DNA of 64,000 nucleotides from Alphaproteobacteria bacterium (GTDB lineage Bacteria; Pseudomonadota; Alphaproteobacteria; Rhizobiales; GCA-2746425): positions 1 through 64,000 of the forward strand of contig JANSWZ010000007.1 in the NCBI GenBank assembly GCA_024743215.1, given 5' to 3'. The translations under genes were made by a program, and so were the position numbers. A model generated the notes under the pieces. The model worked only from the letters and a program-made list of their open reading frames with translations. It was not told where the DNA came from and did no database searches. Positions 7,656 to 18,515 of the stretch are shown in pieces (the stretch's first letter is position 1; each line of letters starts with the position of its first letter).

Positions 7656-9077
7656 TCATCTCGGCAAGTCCGAAACACCCATCAGAAAGGCGTCCACAGC
7701 GTGGGCAGCCTGCCGTCCTTCCCTGATCGCCCAGACGACCAAAGATTGCCCGCGGCGCATGTCACCAGCCACGAACACTTTATCCCGATTGGTTTGGTAG
7801 TTCTTCTCGTCAGCTGATACATTGCCACGTTGGTCAGTTTCCAGAGCAAGCTCTTCCAGCATCCCTTCCTTGACGGGATGAACAAACCCCATCGCCAGCA
7901 GGACAAGGTCAGCTTTCAGGTCAAATTCACTGCCAGATACAGGCTTCAGATTGCTGTCAACGCGCTGACATCTAAGTTGCTTCAACACGCCATTGTCACC
8001 AACAAATCTGGAGGTCGTAACCGAAAAGTCTCTTTCGGCACCTTCACCCTGGCTTGAGGATGTTCGCAGTTTAAGCGGCCAATGGGGCCAGGAAAGTGCC
8101 TTGTTTTCCCGCTCCGGAGGCATCGGCATAATCTCAAGCTGCGTCACAGACAAAGCGCCCTGACGAATTGAGGTGCCGACACAGTCAGAGCCCGTGTCAC
8201 CGCCGCCGATCACGACGACATGCTTGCCAGTCGCCAGAATAGGGTCAACGCCCTCAGTGATGGCGAAATTGGAATTACGGCGGTTCTGCTGCGTCAGAAA
8301 GTCCATTGCAAAATGGACCCCGGATAGATCGCGCCCTTCCAGTTCCAGATTACGCGGGGTCTCGCTTCCCCCTGCAAGCAAGACAGCGTCATAGCCTTCG
8401 ATGAGTTCCGATGCAGAAACATCTTTACCTATGTGAACGCCGCATTTGAACGTCACACCTTCTGCACGCATTTGTTCCACACGCCTGTCGACAACGTGTT
8501 TTTCCAGCTTGAAATCAGGAATGCCGAACCTCACAAGGCCACCAGGCACTTCGTTCTTTTCAAACACAACAACTGTATGACCTGCGCGTCTCAACTGCTG
8601 AGCCGCAGCCAACCCTGCGGGGCCGGACCCGACAATGGCAACCGTTTTACCGGTTTCCACATCTGGAACCTGCGGGGCCAGCCAGCCATGCTTCCATGCC
8701 TTTTCACAAATGGCGTGTTCGATGGTTTTGATCGTAACAGGCGCATCATCGATGTTCAGCGTACAGGCCGCTTCACATGGGGCCGGACATATCCGTCCTG
8801 TAAAATCCGGGAAATTATTGGTTGAATGCAGATCAATGGCTGCCTGCTCCCAATCCGATTGGTAGACGAGGTCATTCCAGTCCGGAATTTGATTGTTGAC
8901 CGGACACCCCTTGTGGCAAAAAGGAACACCGCAATCCATGCATCTTGCAGCCTGAAGCTGAAGATCCTGGTCTTCCAGATCAACGACAAATTCCTTGTAG
9001 TTCAGGGTCCGCTCACCGACTGGTTTGTAGGTACGGTCCTGGCGATCAATCTCGATAAATCCTGTGACTTTTCCCAT
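7656..9077 (-). CDS. gltD: Glutamate synthase [NADPH] small (beta) subunit
   Basis: A 473-residue flavoprotein of normal length. The N-terminal ferredoxin-like part carries [14 protein letters not shown] and CPAPCEAAC, the cysteines for two [4Fe-4S] clusters. [13 protein letters not shown] (near 150) is the FAD-binding fold and [11 protein letters not shown] the NADPH-binding fold. Together with GltB it passes electrons from NADPH to the alpha subunit in the GOGAT step of ammonium assimilation (2-oxoglutarate + glutamine to two glutamates). The start codon overlaps the gltB stop by one base (TAATG), indicating translational coupling. Confidence 0.97.
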   Translation of the reverse strand: MGKVTGFIEIDRQDRTYKPVGERTLNYKEFVVDLEDQDLQLQAARCMDCGVPFCHKGCPVNNQIPDWNDLVYQSDWEQAAIDLHSTNNFPDFTGRICPAPCEAACTLNIDDAPVTIKTIEHAICEKAWKHGWLAPQVPDVETGKTVAIVGSGPAGLAAAQQLRRAGHTVVVFEKNEVPGGLVRFGIPDFKLEKHVVDRRVEQMRAEGVTFKCGVHIGKDVSASELIEGYDAVLLAGGSETPRNLELEGRDLSGVHFAMDFLTQQNRRNSNFAITEGVDPILATGKHVVVIGGGDTGSDCVGTSIRQGALSVTQLEIMPMPPERENKALSWPHWPLKLRTSSSQGEGAERDFSVTTSRFVGDNGVLKQLRCQRVDSNLKPVSGSEFDLKADLVLLAMGFVHPVKEGMLEELALETDQRGNVSADEKNYQTNRDKVFVAGDMRRGQSLVVWAIREGRQAAHAVDAFLMGVSDLPR

Positions 9078-12000
9078 TATCGTGCCTCCATACCAATAAG
9101 CGTCTCACTGGTTTTCTGGACCTGCAATTCCTGCAAAGCACGCCGGTATTCCGTGGGCATCACTTTTACGAATTTCGATCGATATTGATCCCAGTTTTCC
9201 AAAATATGTCGACCTTTCGTCGAGGCGGTATGACGCACATGGGAAGCGATCAGCTGTTGCAGTCTCTCCGCATCGAAAGCCATCAGATCAGAAGCGACAT
9301 GCTCCATTCCATGAGCTTCGATCTCTGCATGAAGCATGTTTTGAGTGGTTTCTTGTTCGCTACCGACAGGCTCAAGATCGACCATGGCAAGATTGCACCG
9401 CCGCTCGAACTGGCCGGATTCATCAAGGACGTACGCAATCCCTCCTGACATTCCTGCGGCAAAATTCCGTCCTGTTTCTCCCAGAACCACAACAATGCCT
9501 CCGGTCATGTACTCGCAGCCATGATCGCCAGTTCCTTCAACCACAGCAATAGCGCCAGAATTACGAACGGCAAATCGCTCTCCCGCAATGCCACGGAAGT
9601 AACATTCTCCCGAGATCGCACCGTACAAAACGGTGTTGCCCACAATCATGCTTTTATCAGGATCGATACCGCTGGTCGCATCTGGTCTGACCACCAGTTT
9701 GCCGCCGGAAAGCCCCTTTCCGACATAGTCATTGCCCTCACCAATGAGATCAAGTGTGACACCATTTGCAAGCCAGGCACCAAAGCTTTGCCCGGCGGTC
9801 CCCTTCAACGTGAACCATAATGAATCCTGAGTCAGGCCTGCGTGGCCGAAACGCTTCACCAGCTGTCCAGAAAGCAGAGCGCCTACAGTACGGTCAGTAT
9901 TCTTGACGGGAAACTCCGCATTGACCTTGCTACCGCTTTCAAATGCGGGCGCTGCTGCCGCCAGCAATTTATGGTCGAGCATATCGTTGATCGGATGATT
10001 TTGTACTGACGTATTTCGTAAATCACCCTCCGTTTCCTGTTTGTAGAACAGATCTGTGAAATCCAGACCTTCTGCCTTCCAGTGATCAATTGCAGCACGG
10101 GTATCCAGGGCATCTGTTTGCCCAATCATGTCGTCGAGGGTTCGGAACCCCATCTCGGCCATCAACTCACGTACTTCTTCTGCAATAAAGAAGAAGAAAT
10201 TGACGACGTGTTCAGGCTGCCCGGTGAATTTCTTCCGCAAAGCCGGGTCTTGCGTGGCAATACCAACGGGACATGTGTTGAGATGACACTTCCGCATCAT
10301 GATACAGCCACTGGCAATCAATGGCGCCGTTGCAAATCCGAATTCATCTGCGCCCAACAGCGCGCCGATCACCACATCACGACCGGTCCTGAGCCCACCA
10401 TCAACCTGCACTGCAATTCGGCTGCGTAGATTATTCGCGACCAAGGTCTGCTGGGTTTCAGCTAGCCCGATCTCCCAGGGCGACCCAGCATGTTTGATGG
10501 AGGTAATGGGCGATGCGCCGGTACCACCTTCAAATCCCGAAATGGTGACGTGATCTGCTCTGGCTTTGGCAACACCTGCTGCAACGGTTCCCACACCGAT
10601 TTCCGACACGAGCTTTACACTCACATCAGCGGCCGGATTGACGCATTTGAGGTCAAATATAAGCTGCGCGAGATCTTCAATCGAGTAGATGTCATGGTGC
10701 GGCGGCGGTGAAATCAAACCGACCCCCGGAGTTGAGTGCCGCACTTTTGCAATGACTGCATCAACCTTATGACCAGGCAGCTGACCGCCCTCGCCGGGCT
10801 TTGCGCCTTGCGCCATTTTGATCTGCATCATATCTGAATTCACCAGATATTCAGTGGTCACACCAAATCGACCAGAGGCAACCTGCTTGATGGCAGAGCG
10901 CATGGAATCACCGTTCGGCAGCGGTGAAAAACGATCTGTTTCCTCTCCGCCCTCACCCGTATTTGACTTGCCGCCGATCCGGTTCATGGCGATTGCAAGG
11001 TTGGTGTGGGCTTCACGACTAATGGACCCGAAGGACATCGCACCTGTTGCAAACCGTTTGACGATCTCGGTTGCCGGTTCAACCTCTTCCAAAGAAATCG
11101 GCTTGCGCCCCATCTCCTCGGCAGTTCGCAGACAAAACAGGCCTCGAAAAGTCATCAACTCTTCGTCCTGATCGTTCATCGCCTTGGCGTAGGTGCGGTA
11201 TTTATCAGGTAGATTTCCGCGCACCGCATGCTGCAGATCAGCAACCGTATCGTGATCCCAATGGTGTTTTTCGCCCCGGATGCGATAAGCATATTCACCG
11301 CCCTTGTCGAGCATCTTGTCATAGACCGGATTATTGCCAAAAGCGGTCTCGTGTCGCTTCAGAGTTTCCGCGGCAATTTCAGCCAGACCAACACCTTCAA
11401 CGGCGGTATTTGTTCCGGCAAAATACTTGTCAACGAACGAGGTTTTCAAACCGACAGCATCGAAAATCTGCGCCCCGCAATAGGACTGGAAGGTTGAGAT
11501 GCCCATCTTGGACATCACCTTCAACAGACCTTTGTTGATCGCCTTGACGTAGCGCTTTCGAACCTCTTCATGCGACAAGTCGTCATCTATCTCGGAATGC
11601 AGCGCTTCCAGGGTTTCAAATGCAAGCCAGGGATTGATTGCTTCCGCACCGTAACCGGCCAATGTCGCAAAATGATGGACCTCCCTTGCCTCACCTGTTT
11701 CCACCGCCAGACCAACAGAAGTTCTGAGGCCCTTTCGGATAAGATGATGATGCACGGCGGACGTCGCCAGAAGTGATGGAACTGCGACGCGATTGGGACC
11801 ACAATTTCGATCCGACAAGATGATAATATTGTAGCCATCGCGAACGCTTGCTTCCGCGCCAGTACACAGCTCCTCAACAAACGCTTCCATGCACTCGGCA
11901 CCGCGAGCCTCGTCAAAGGTAATATCCAGCGTAATGGTCCGGAAATCATTATCCTCGATTTCACCAATGGCCCGGATCTTTTCCAGACCCCCGTTTGATA

Positions 12001-13783
12001 TGATTGGTTGCTGAACTTCCAACCGTTTCAAATCGGACGTTCCTTCAAGATCCAGCAAGTTTGGGCGTGGGCCGATGAACGACACCAGCGACATGACAAT
12101 CTCTTCCCGGATCGGGTCGATCGGCGGATTGGTAACCTGTGCAAACAGTTGCTTGAAATAGTTTGAAAGGTTCTTGGACCTGGAAGACAGGGCTGCCGGA
12201 GGTGTGTCGGTCCCCATAGCGCCAATGGTTTCCATTCCCGTCTGGGCCATTGGCAAGAGGATAAATTTGATATCTTCTTCGGTGTACCCGAAAGCCTGCT
12301 GACGATTGAGCAGGGAGACCGCAGGCGCGTGTTCAGCGTTCTCCGCGTCTGGCAAATCACTGACCTGGATCTGCGCTTTCGCAAGCCATTCGTCATAAGG
12401 ATGACTGTCCGCAAGCTGACCTTTCAACTCATCGTCGGAAATAATGGCTCCCTGCTCCAGATCGATGAGCAGCATCTTGCCCGGTTGCAGCCGCCATTTA
12501 CGGACGATTTCATGTTCGGGGATGTCCAGAACACCCATTTCGGAGGCCAGCAGGATGCGACCATCTTTTGTTTCCAGATAGCGCGCTGGCCGCAAGCCAT
12601 TGCGGTCGAGTGTCGCGCCAATTACTTTTCCATCTGTAAAGGCAATCGCAGCCGGGCCATCCCAGGGTTCCATCAAAGCTGCATTATACTCATAGAATGA
12701 GCGCAATTTGTCATCCATCAAAATGTTGCCAGCCCACGCTTCGGGGATCAGCATCATCATGGCATGCGGCAGGCTGTAACCACCCAGATACAGAAGCTCC
12801 AGCGCGTTATCAAAACAGGCCGAATCCGATTGGCCCTCATAGGAGATCGGCCACAGCTTCTCCATGTCAGGTCCATAGACGGGGGATGACATCGTCGCCT
12901 GCCGTGCGGCCATCCAGTTTGTGTTGCCACGCAACGTGTTGATTTCACCATTGTGACATACCATTCGGTATGGGTGGGCCAGCGGCCAGGATGGGAATGT
13001 GTTTGTTGAAAAGCGCTGATGGACCAACGCCAGCGCAGACACCACGCGCTCATCCTGAAGGTCCCGGTAGTAGGCTGCGACGCCATCCGCGAGAACAAGT
13101 CCCTTGTAGACAATGGTCCGCGAAGAGAGGGACACCGGGTAATGTTCGTTCGCAAAGTCCGGATGCCTGTCATGTACCAGATTGGATGCAACCTTGCGCA
13201 TGACATATAGTTTTCGTTCAAATGTATCGCCTGATAACTCTGTATCTCCGCGGGTCAGAAAGACCTGTCGATGAACCGGCTCTGTAGGCTTTACGGACTC
13301 TCCCAGGATTTGCGAGTCGACGGGTACATCGCGCCAGCCAAGCACGGCCAGCCCTTCTGACAAGGCAGCTTCTTCATAAACAGCTTCAATCAGCGCGTGA
13401 CAGTTTTTGTCCCGTGGCATGAATATCTGACCAACGCCATAGTCTCCAGCAGCTGGCAATTCAAACCCTAATCCGGACACTTCCTGAGAGAAGAACACAT
13501 GTGGAAGCTGAATCAATATTCCAGCCCCATCTCCAGCTTTTGGATCAGCGCCGACAGCCCCTCGGTGTTCCAGATTGGCCAGTATTTTAAGCCCATCCTG
13601 CACAATCTGATGGCTTGGCTCGTTCCTGATCGAGCAGATCATGCCGATACCGCACGCATCATGCTCTTGAGACGGCCGGTAACTCCCGCTTCTGGGTCTT
13701 TGTCCATTATAAAGCGGTTTGGGTGAAGATATTCTCATAGGCGTCTTTGAATGGGTCTTTTTGCCAAGCTGACCTGTCGACAT
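9077..13783 (-). CDS. gltB: Glutamate synthase [NADPH] large (alpha) subunit
   Basis: A 1568-residue protein from ATG 13783, chosen over GTG 13789 because GAGGGG lies about 10 nt upstream. Residues 1-43 are a propeptide; Cys44 of HDACGIGM would be the mature N-terminal nucleophile of the class II glutamine amidotransferase domain. A central domain follows, then the FMN-binding synthase domain containing [19 protein letters not shown], the [3Fe-4S] cluster cysteines. The C-terminal GXGXG beta-helix (residues ~1300-1500) is present. It releases ammonia from glutamine and channels it to 2-oxoglutarate. It lies upstream of, and is coupled to, gltD. Confidence 0.97.
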   Translation of the reverse strand: MSTGQLGKKTHSKTPMRISSPKPLYNGQRPRSGSYRPSQEHDACGIGMICSIRNEPSHQIVQDGLKILANLEHRGAVGADPKAGDGAGILIQLPHVFFSQEVSGLGFELPAAGDYGVGQIFMPRDKNCHALIEAVYEEAALSEGLAVLGWRDVPVDSQILGESVKPTEPVHRQVFLTRGDTELSGDTFERKLYVMRKVASNLVHDRHPDFANEHYPVSLSSRTIVYKGLVLADGVAAYYRDLQDERVVSALALVHQRFSTNTFPSWPLAHPYRMVCHNGEINTLRGNTNWMAARQATMSSPVYGPDMEKLWPISYEGQSDSACFDNALELLYLGGYSLPHAMMMLIPEAWAGNILMDDKLRSFYEYNAALMEPWDGPAAIAFTDGKVIGATLDRNGLRPARYLETKDGRILLASEMGVLDIPEHEIVRKWRLQPGKMLLIDLEQGAIISDDELKGQLADSHPYDEWLAKAQIQVSDLPDAENAEHAPAVSLLNRQQAFGYTEEDIKFILLPMAQTGMETIGAMGTDTPPAALSSRSKNLSNYFKQLFAQVTNPPIDPIREEIVMSLVSFIGPRPNLLDLEGTSDLKRLEVQQPIISNGGLEKIRAIGEIEDNDFRTITLDITFDEARGAECMEAFVEELCTGAEASVRDGYNIIILSDRNCGPNRVAVPSLLATSAVHHHLIRKGLRTSVGLAVETGEAREVHHFATLAGYGAEAINPWLAFETLEALHSEIDDDLSHEEVRKRYVKAINKGLLKVMSKMGISTFQSYCGAQIFDAVGLKTSFVDKYFAGTNTAVEGVGLAEIAAETLKRHETAFGNNPVYDKMLDKGGEYAYRIRGEKHHWDHDTVADLQHAVRGNLPDKYRTYAKAMNDQDEELMTFRGLFCLRTAEEMGRKPISLEEVEPATEIVKRFATGAMSFGSISREAHTNLAIAMNRIGGKSNTGEGGEETDRFSPLPNGDSMRSAIKQVASGRFGVTTEYLVNSDMMQIKMAQGAKPGEGGQLPGHKVDAVIAKVRHSTPGVGLISPPPHHDIYSIEDLAQLIFDLKCVNPAADVSVKLVSEIGVGTVAAGVAKARADHVTISGFEGGTGASPITSIKHAGSPWEIGLAETQQTLVANNLRSRIAVQVDGGLRTGRDVVIGALLGADEFGFATAPLIASGCIMMRKCHLNTCPVGIATQDPALRKKFTGQPEHVVNFFFFIAEEVRELMAEMGFRTLDDMIGQTDALDTRAAIDHWKAEGLDFTDLFYKQETEGDLRNTSVQNHPINDMLDHKLLAAAAPAFESGSKVNAEFPVKNTDRTVGALLSGQLVKRFGHAGLTQDSLWFTLKGTAGQSFGAWLANGVTLDLIGEGNDYVGKGLSGGKLVVRPDATSGIDPDKSMIVGNTVLYGAISGECYFRGIAGERFAVRNSGAIAVVEGTGDHGCEYMTGGIVVVLGETGRNFAAGMSGGIAYVLDESGQFERRCNLAMVDLEPVGSEQETTQNMLHAEIEAHGMEHVASDLMAFDAERLQQLIASHVRHTASTKGRHILENWDQYRSKFVKVMPTEYRRALQELQVQKTSETLIGMEAR

Positions 13784-14315
13784 ATGCACTTCTTCCCCTC
13801 AGCTGCCGGTAGGCAACTATACACAATTAAATTCAATGACCGGGGCGTCTTCTAGCATCACAGACTTTGCCATGCACCTTCAAAATTAGATGTGTTTAGT
13901 TTGTATCTTTTGAATTATCGATCATCGGCACTACGAACATGGTTCCTGTCAGCGCCCAGGGGATCAATCAAGCTGATTGCTCGGGGAAGAGTTTGCAGCT
14001 CATCCTCAACGCCTGGGAGTGAACAATGAGACATACACCCGAACGCTATACGGATGCGTCCTATTCCAATATCAAGGGTATCCGCTGGAAAACGCTTAAA
14101 CGCCGTTCATCTAAAGCCAAGCTATCGGCCCAAAACCGCTATTCAATCATGGCTCTGAGAATATCTGCTTTGAGCCCAACAGTGAAGTACTGCGGCCTCC
14201 ACCAACGTCCACTTCCGCAACCGCTGCCACAAACCCATGACAAAAATTCAAAGCTAAGTTGGCGATGGATCGGTCACAGAATTATTGCGCATTGGGGCTT
14301 TTGTTGGCTGGATCG
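13784..14315. other. Intergenic stretch upstream of gltB
   Basis: About 530 bases. The left end must hold the gltB promoter (minus strand). The open frame 14026-14370 on the plus strand has no recognisable protein features and overlaps the end of the hydrolase gene, so I do not call it. Confidence 0.4.
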
Positions 14316-14861
14316 TCAGCAGCGCTGTTGCACACCAGCACTGAAAGCGGTGAGAAGATTGCGGCCTTGATCCCATTGGCCGACATCGCTGATGTGATCC
14401 TTGTTTCCAATGTTCACCACTTCTGCGCCCCACGACAGCGCGATCTTTGAAGTATAAGAAGCCTCGTTGTAGGGATCATTGTCGCTGGCGATGATGAGGG
14501 ATGGACAGGGCAGGAAATTGCGGGAAACTTTGGCAAAATCAGGGGCCTGATCTATTGGAAAATTTGGCCCGTCCGGGTCTGGCACAGCGACCATAAAGAC
14601 ACCAGCCACGTCGCCTTCAGAACGGTTTAAATATTCTGCGACGAGCAAGCAGCCAAGACTATGCGCCACAAGGATTGGAGCGATGGACTGACGCGCTATG
14701 GCCTCTTCCAGAGAACTCAGCCAGTCAGTCAGGTCAGGGTTGTCAAAACTCTTTGGTGCGATCCGGTCGTATTCAACAGAACCTGTTTCCCAATGTGTTT
14801 GCCAATGCCCTTCGCCGGAGCCGCCGTACCCTGGAATGATTACTTTAGGTATGTTGTTCAT
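14316..14861 (-). CDS. RBBP9/YdeN-family serine hydrolase
   Basis: A 181-residue compact alpha/beta hydrolase. VIIPGYGGSGEGHWQTHW (7-24) is the family's oxyanion and substrate region. The triad is visible: Ser68 in AHSLG, Asp near 127-129 in ASDNDPY, and His156 in GNKDH. The Trp pair in GHWQTHW is typical of the RBBP9 group. Substrate is unknown; small esters or peptides are likely. It starts 3 nt after the stop of the cysteine-synthase-like gene, so the two form an operon. Confidence 0.85.
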   Translation of the reverse strand: MNNIPKVIIPGYGGSGEGHWQTHWETGSVEYDRIAPKSFDNPDLTDWLSSLEEAIARQSIAPILVAHSLGCLLVAEYLNRSEGDVAGVFMVAVPDPDGPNFPIDQAPDFAKVSRNFLPCPSLIIASDNDPYNEASYTSKIALSWGAEVVNIGNKDHISDVGQWDQGRNLLTAFSAGVQQRC

Positions 14862-14864
14862 GTC

Positions 14865-15854
14865 CTATCCTCTGGCCTTTGATCCGTCCCAGATGCGGGC
14901 TTTGTTCGCACCAGCGGCATATACTGCGGTCGTGAGGTATTTTACGCCGCTATCGCACATAATCGTCACGATTGTTGCGTCAGGACCAAGCTTCATGCCG
15001 AGCCTGATTGCAGTTGCTACATTGCCACCTGACGATGTTCCGGCAAAAATACCCTCAAACGCAGCCAACTTGCGGCACGTCGCAATGGCGTCCTCTGTTG
15101 AAACTGTAGAGATTTCATCGACCTGCGTTTCATCCCAGAGCGGCACAACAAAACCGGCACCTGTTCCCTCGATTTTGTGCGCTCCGGTTCGGCCCGCTGA
15201 GAAAACAGGCGATTCAGCAGGTTCAACAGCAACACAATAAATCGCCGCGTTATGGCGGTGTAACGCTTCGGAGTTGCCCCGACTGCAAGCGGCTGTCCCT
15301 GTCATGGCAACAAAAGCATCCAGTTCTCCACCGGTTTGCTCCCAGATTTCATCGCCCATTCGATGATAGGCTGAAATCTGATCCGCGTTTGCAAGCTGGT
15401 TGGTCCAGAACCCACCGGATTCTTCGGCAATGCCCTTCGCCGCTTCAACCATATTGCGTGTTAGAGCCTCGTCCATCTTCCCATTGTCAGAGGGAACAAT
15501 AGTCAAGTCCGCCCCCAAAGCCGCCATGTGATTTCGTTTTTCCAGGCTAAACGCATCCGATGTGACGATGCTCAGGGTGTATCCCTTTGCGGCGCAGATC
15601 ATGGCAAGCGATACCCCTGTGCTACCACCCGTATACTCAACGACATGACCACCCGGTTTGAGCCGCCCATCTGCCTCTGCCGCCTCGATCATGGCAAGGG
15701 CCATGCGGTCTTTCATGCTGCCGGTTGGATTTTCTGCTTCTATCTTTACCAGAATGCGGGCGCATCCTTCTGGTCTTATCCCACCTAATTCGACCAAGGG
15801 CGTTCGTCCTATGCGATCCAGTATTGAGCCATAAATTGTCGAACCATTGTTCAT
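14865..15854 (-). CDS. PLP-dependent cysteine synthase / cystathionine beta-synthase family enzyme
   Basis: A 329-residue fold-type II PLP enzyme. ENPTGSMKDR holds the PLP lysine, Lys48. EYTGGSTGVSLA is the substrate Asn/Thr loop in its Gly-rich variant, and FAGTSSGGNVA is the phosphate/PLP C-terminal motif. The substrate loop reads EYTGGSTG rather than the EPTSGNTG of CysK, so it is probably a paralogue with other specificity rather than the housekeeping O-acetylserine sulfhydrylase. It is divergent from an HxlR regulator whose probable operators lie in the 106-bp gap between them, suggesting redox- or thiol-responsive control. Confidence 0.85.
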   Translation of the reverse strand: MNNGSTIYGSILDRIGRTPLVELGGIRPEGCARILVKIEAENPTGSMKDRMALAMIEAAEADGRLKPGGHVVEYTGGSTGVSLAMICAAKGYTLSIVTSDAFSLEKRNHMAALGADLTIVPSDNGKMDEALTRNMVEAAKGIAEESGGFWTNQLANADQISAYHRMGDEIWEQTGGELDAFVAMTGTAACSRGNSEALHRHNAAIYCVAVEPAESPVFSAGRTGAHKIEGTGAGFVVPLWDETQVDEISTVSTEDAIATCRKLAAFEGIFAGTSSGGNVATAIRLGMKLGPDATIVTIMCDSGVKYLTTAVYAAGANKARIWDGSKARG

Positions 15855-15894
15855 TTTGGATTCCTGTAAAGGGCAGACATATTAGTTACTTTAA

Positions 15895-15942
15895 TTTTGC
15901 AAGTCACTTATTAATATGGTAACTTGCATTTTGCAAGCCACT
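15895..15942. promoter_or_regulatory. Probable HxlR operator region
   Basis: TTTTGCAAGTCACT (15895-15908) and TTTTGCAAGCCACT (15929-15942) are direct repeats. TGCAAGT (15898-15904) is also inverted as ACTTGCA (15922-15928). The cluster sits in the short gap between the divergent cysteine-synthase-like and HxlR genes, where an autoregulatory operator is expected. Confidence 0.6.
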
Positions 15943-15960
15943 CATTTTTGAGGACACCCG

Positions 15961-16356
15961 ATGCCAGCGCTTTTGTATGATGGTTCCCAAAACCAAACCT
16001 TCCGTTCGCAATGCTCGATTGCCCGAGCATTGGAAATCGTAGGTGACAAATGGACGTTGCTGGTGGTTCGGGATTTGATGTGGCATGGCAAGCATACGTT
16101 CAAGACCCTGCAAGAGAGCGAAGAACACATGCCAAGCAATACCCTCGCTGAGCGGCTCCAGCGCTTGACGTCATGGGGGCTGGTCCAACGCAGACTGTAT
16201 CAGGAAAACCCTGCTCGGTATGAATATCACCTGACTGAAGAAGGCCGCAGCTTTGAACCCGTACTTTTGGGAATCATGCGGTGGGGGCATGAAAATCTGG
16301 AAGGCGGATTGTTTGACCCTAAAAACAGACAAGCCTCTTCCGGCCAAACTTTATGA
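15961..16356 (+). CDS. HxlR-family winged-helix transcriptional regulator
   Basis: A 131-residue MarR-like regulator of the HxlR group. CSIARALEIVGDKWTLLVVRDL (19-40) is the family signature, including the conserved Cys at 19. The winged helix follows, with FKTLQESEEHMPSNTLAERLQRL and the wing YHLTEEGR (94-101). Such proteins bind as dimers and often sense electrophiles or redox state through the N-terminal cysteine. It is divergent from the PLP enzyme and probably regulates it and itself through the repeats at 15895-15942. Confidence 0.92.
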   Translation: MPALLYDGSQNQTFRSQCSIARALEIVGDKWTLLVVRDLMWHGKHTFKTLQESEEHMPSNTLAERLQRLTSWGLVQRRLYQENPARYEYHLTEEGRSFEPVLLGIMRWGHENLEGGLFDPKNRQASSGQTL

Positions 16357-16372
16357 TTTGCGCCTTCATGTT

Positions 16373-16545
16373 CCCGCTCAATTGATATCATCTGATCCTT
16401 GATCAAGCCACTTTGGTGGCCAGACAGCGCATTCAAAAAATGCTCCCTTGCGCCTGCACCAATCCCAATCGGATGAACTGCTTGACGGCTAACATCGCTA
16501 TCGGTCTAAACGGCTGTCAGATATCAAACTCGATCGCTCCGCAGC
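16373..16545 (-). pseudogene. Second, degraded piece of the replication-initiator-like gene
   Basis: The minus strand encodes HQSGLIKDQMISIERE, matching the C-terminal HQSGLTKDQVISIERD of the truncated gene at 4060-4584. The nucleotide match continues with gaps through about 16545 (shared CAGCGCAT and TGTCAGATA blocks) but the frame is broken. The region to 16713 has no other recognisable gene. Confidence 0.6.
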
Positions 16546-16713
16546 TCTTGCTGAGTGGTTGCAGTTGGCCGCAATCAGGCACAAGGAGACCAACTCGCAT
16601 TCGGCAGACAGCACCCACCAAGACGCTCACCGCCGCAAGCGAACGAAGTCAACAATCCAGCTGCGCCATTTCTCAACAGCGTGCCGGGAATGTCACTTCG
16701 TAAAATCAGGTGT

Positions 16714-17160
16714 TTAGGACACGCCAAGTTCTTTTGCGGCAACATCAAGAAGTGCTGCCATCGCGGATTTTGCACGGAGCGGATCTTTCATGCGGACGGC
16801 ATCAAGTACCTCGCCATGGGGCTTCATCGTCTTGGCATAGGACTGGGACATCGTGGTGGAGAGCGTGAATGCTGCCCGCAATGCTGCGTCGATCACAATC
16901 TCGAACTCTTCGAGTATGGGATTGCCCGAAGCGTTCAGAACCGCCCCATGAAAGGCCAGATCAGCCTCAACGCAGGTTTCCAGGCATTCGGGCCAGGCTT
17001 GGCTCATCTCTCCGAGTGCCTTCTCGTCCCGCATCGGATGCGGCACGGCAAACGACTGACTTGAGTTCCTGTCAATCATTCGAAATGCTGTAATTTGATG
17101 CGTCCTGACTTTCATCAGAAAGGGTCTAATGCGACGGTTGTAACGTAGCTGCTCAAACAC
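16714..17160 (-). pseudogene. GntR-family (FCD) regulator lacking its DNA-binding domain
   Basis: The product resembles the ligand-binding FCD domain: EADLAFHGAVLNASGNPILEE has the typical Asp and His metal/ligand residues, and PHGEVLDAVRMKDPLRAKSAM is the standard end. The N-terminal GntR winged helix is absent, and only ~60 atypical residues precede the domain. The neighbouring SDR gene is also broken, so this is a decaying locus rather than a functional stand-alone FCD protein. Confidence 0.7.
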
Positions 17161-17175
17161 GCATTTTATGCCACC

Positions 17176-18002
17176 TCACTCTTCGTTCAAAGAGAGCGTT
17201 TCAACAGGTGTGGGCGGCGCAAACGAATATCCGCCCCAGACAGATTGATCGAAATTGATCACTGAACCGGTCATCATTCCAGAATCGCTGGACGCAAGGA
17301 AGGTAACCGCCTTGGCAACTTCTTCTGGTGCCAGAAGCCGTCCAAAAGGTTGTTCAGCGGCAGCCTCGGCCAACCAGTTTTCATCCGCATTGTGATATTC
17401 ACGCTGAATACGGTCTTCTCCGTCCGAGGCCATCCAGCCAATGTTGAGTTGATTGACACGGATCTGGTTGGGCATGGCTGCAAATGCGGTATTGCGAGTC
17501 AGCGTTGCAGGGATCCTTTTGAAGCGCAATAGGCCGCGATGAAGGGCTGGCCCGCCAGTGCCGAAGTCGACCCGATATTCACAATCGATCCCTTCGTATC
17601 GTTTCGAAGCATTACCTTGATCGCATCCTGCATCAGGAAAAATGGCGCCCTTGTATTGACCGCAAACATGCGATCAAACAGCTCCTCCGTTGTGTTCAGA
17701 ATATCGCCCCTGTCGGTCAGGCCGGCGGCATTGACCAAAACATCGATCTGGCCAAATTCGTTATTTGCCTCTGCAATGACTTTTCGACAATCGGCGACAA
17801 CAGCAAGATCAGCCTGGACAAAGTGAACCTTACATCCTGTTGCATTGGCAATATCGCTGGCGACTCTGGCTCCATTCGCCGCATTGCGACCACAGATCGT
17901 AAGGTTTGCGGCACCCGCACCAGCAAATGTACGGGCGATTGCCGCACCAAGGCCCTGCGTGCCGCCCGTCACGACCGCGTTTTTTCCATCAATGCGATTC
18001 AT
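17176..18002 (-). pseudogene. Short-chain dehydrogenase with a single-base frameshift
   Basis: The 5' part (18002 to 17499) encodes a normal SDR start: VVTGGTQGLGAAIA is the NAD(P)-binding motif, LVNAAG the next, and a catalytic Ser in NIGSTSA and YCASK follow. At about 17511-17513 the frame is lost. The continuation, ATLTRNTAFA to the C-terminus (17529 to 17176), is in another frame and fits the fold exactly. One missing G in the TCCCTGCAACG context explains it. Either a true pseudogene or a sequencing error; the adjacent headless GntR gene favours decay. Confidence 0.8.
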
Positions 18003-18188
18003 GAATTTGTCCCCTGACTTTTCCCACTATTCCCGGCGCGACTGCACGAGCCTCAAATTTAAAACCGGGTCTCCAACATTCTGAAACCCAGGGGATCAGG
18101 AACAAGAACGGGTTGAACTCAAGCGGATAGCCAGAGGTTCTGGCCAGCGAACATGGATTGCGGCGTTATCGATTTTCCCGGATTGCTT

Positions 18189-18488
18189 CTAAAGCGACCG
18201 CAGTTTGGTGGCCTCGAAAACCTTGATGTCCTGCCCAAGTACTTTGAAATCCGACAGGGCCGCAAGGAATGCCGCTATGTGGTCTGTTTCCAGATGACGC
18301 TGAAGAACAGGTTCGTTGTCCCACTCCTCATATATCTGAAACTGTCCTTCAACATTCATATCCCGGCAAAACCGATAACAGATACAGCCATTCTCTTTCA
18401 CTGTGTGTGCCATGACCTCAAGAATGTGAGGTTCGATCTCATTGAGATCCGACGGTTCAAACTGGATAGTACCGGCAACAATAATCAT
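18189..18488 (-). CDS. ABM-family (antibiotic biosynthesis monooxygenase) protein
   Basis: A 99-residue protein of the dimeric ferredoxin-like ABM family. FEPSDLNEIEPHI, the CYRFCRDM strand and EEWDNEPVLQRHLETDHI are the family's conserved elements, including the W and H residues of the small quinol-monooxygenase group. Relatives oxidise quinols without a cofactor or act in sugar or aromatic catabolism with unknown chemistry. It lies 27 nt after an SDR gene on the same strand and is probably co-transcribed with it. Confidence 0.8.
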   Translation of the reverse strand: MIIVAGTIQFEPSDLNEIEPHILEVMAHTVKENGCICYRFCRDMNVEGQFQIYEEWDNEPVLQRHLETDHIAAFLAALSDFKVLGQDIKVFEATKLRSL

Positions 18489-18515
18489 ATGTTTATTTCC
18501 TTAAAGGGCTGTGCC

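Noticed and set aside
14026-14370. 114-codon plus-strand frame in the gltB-hydrolase gap
   Set aside because: No recognisable motif, and its end lies antisense to the RBBP9-like hydrolase.
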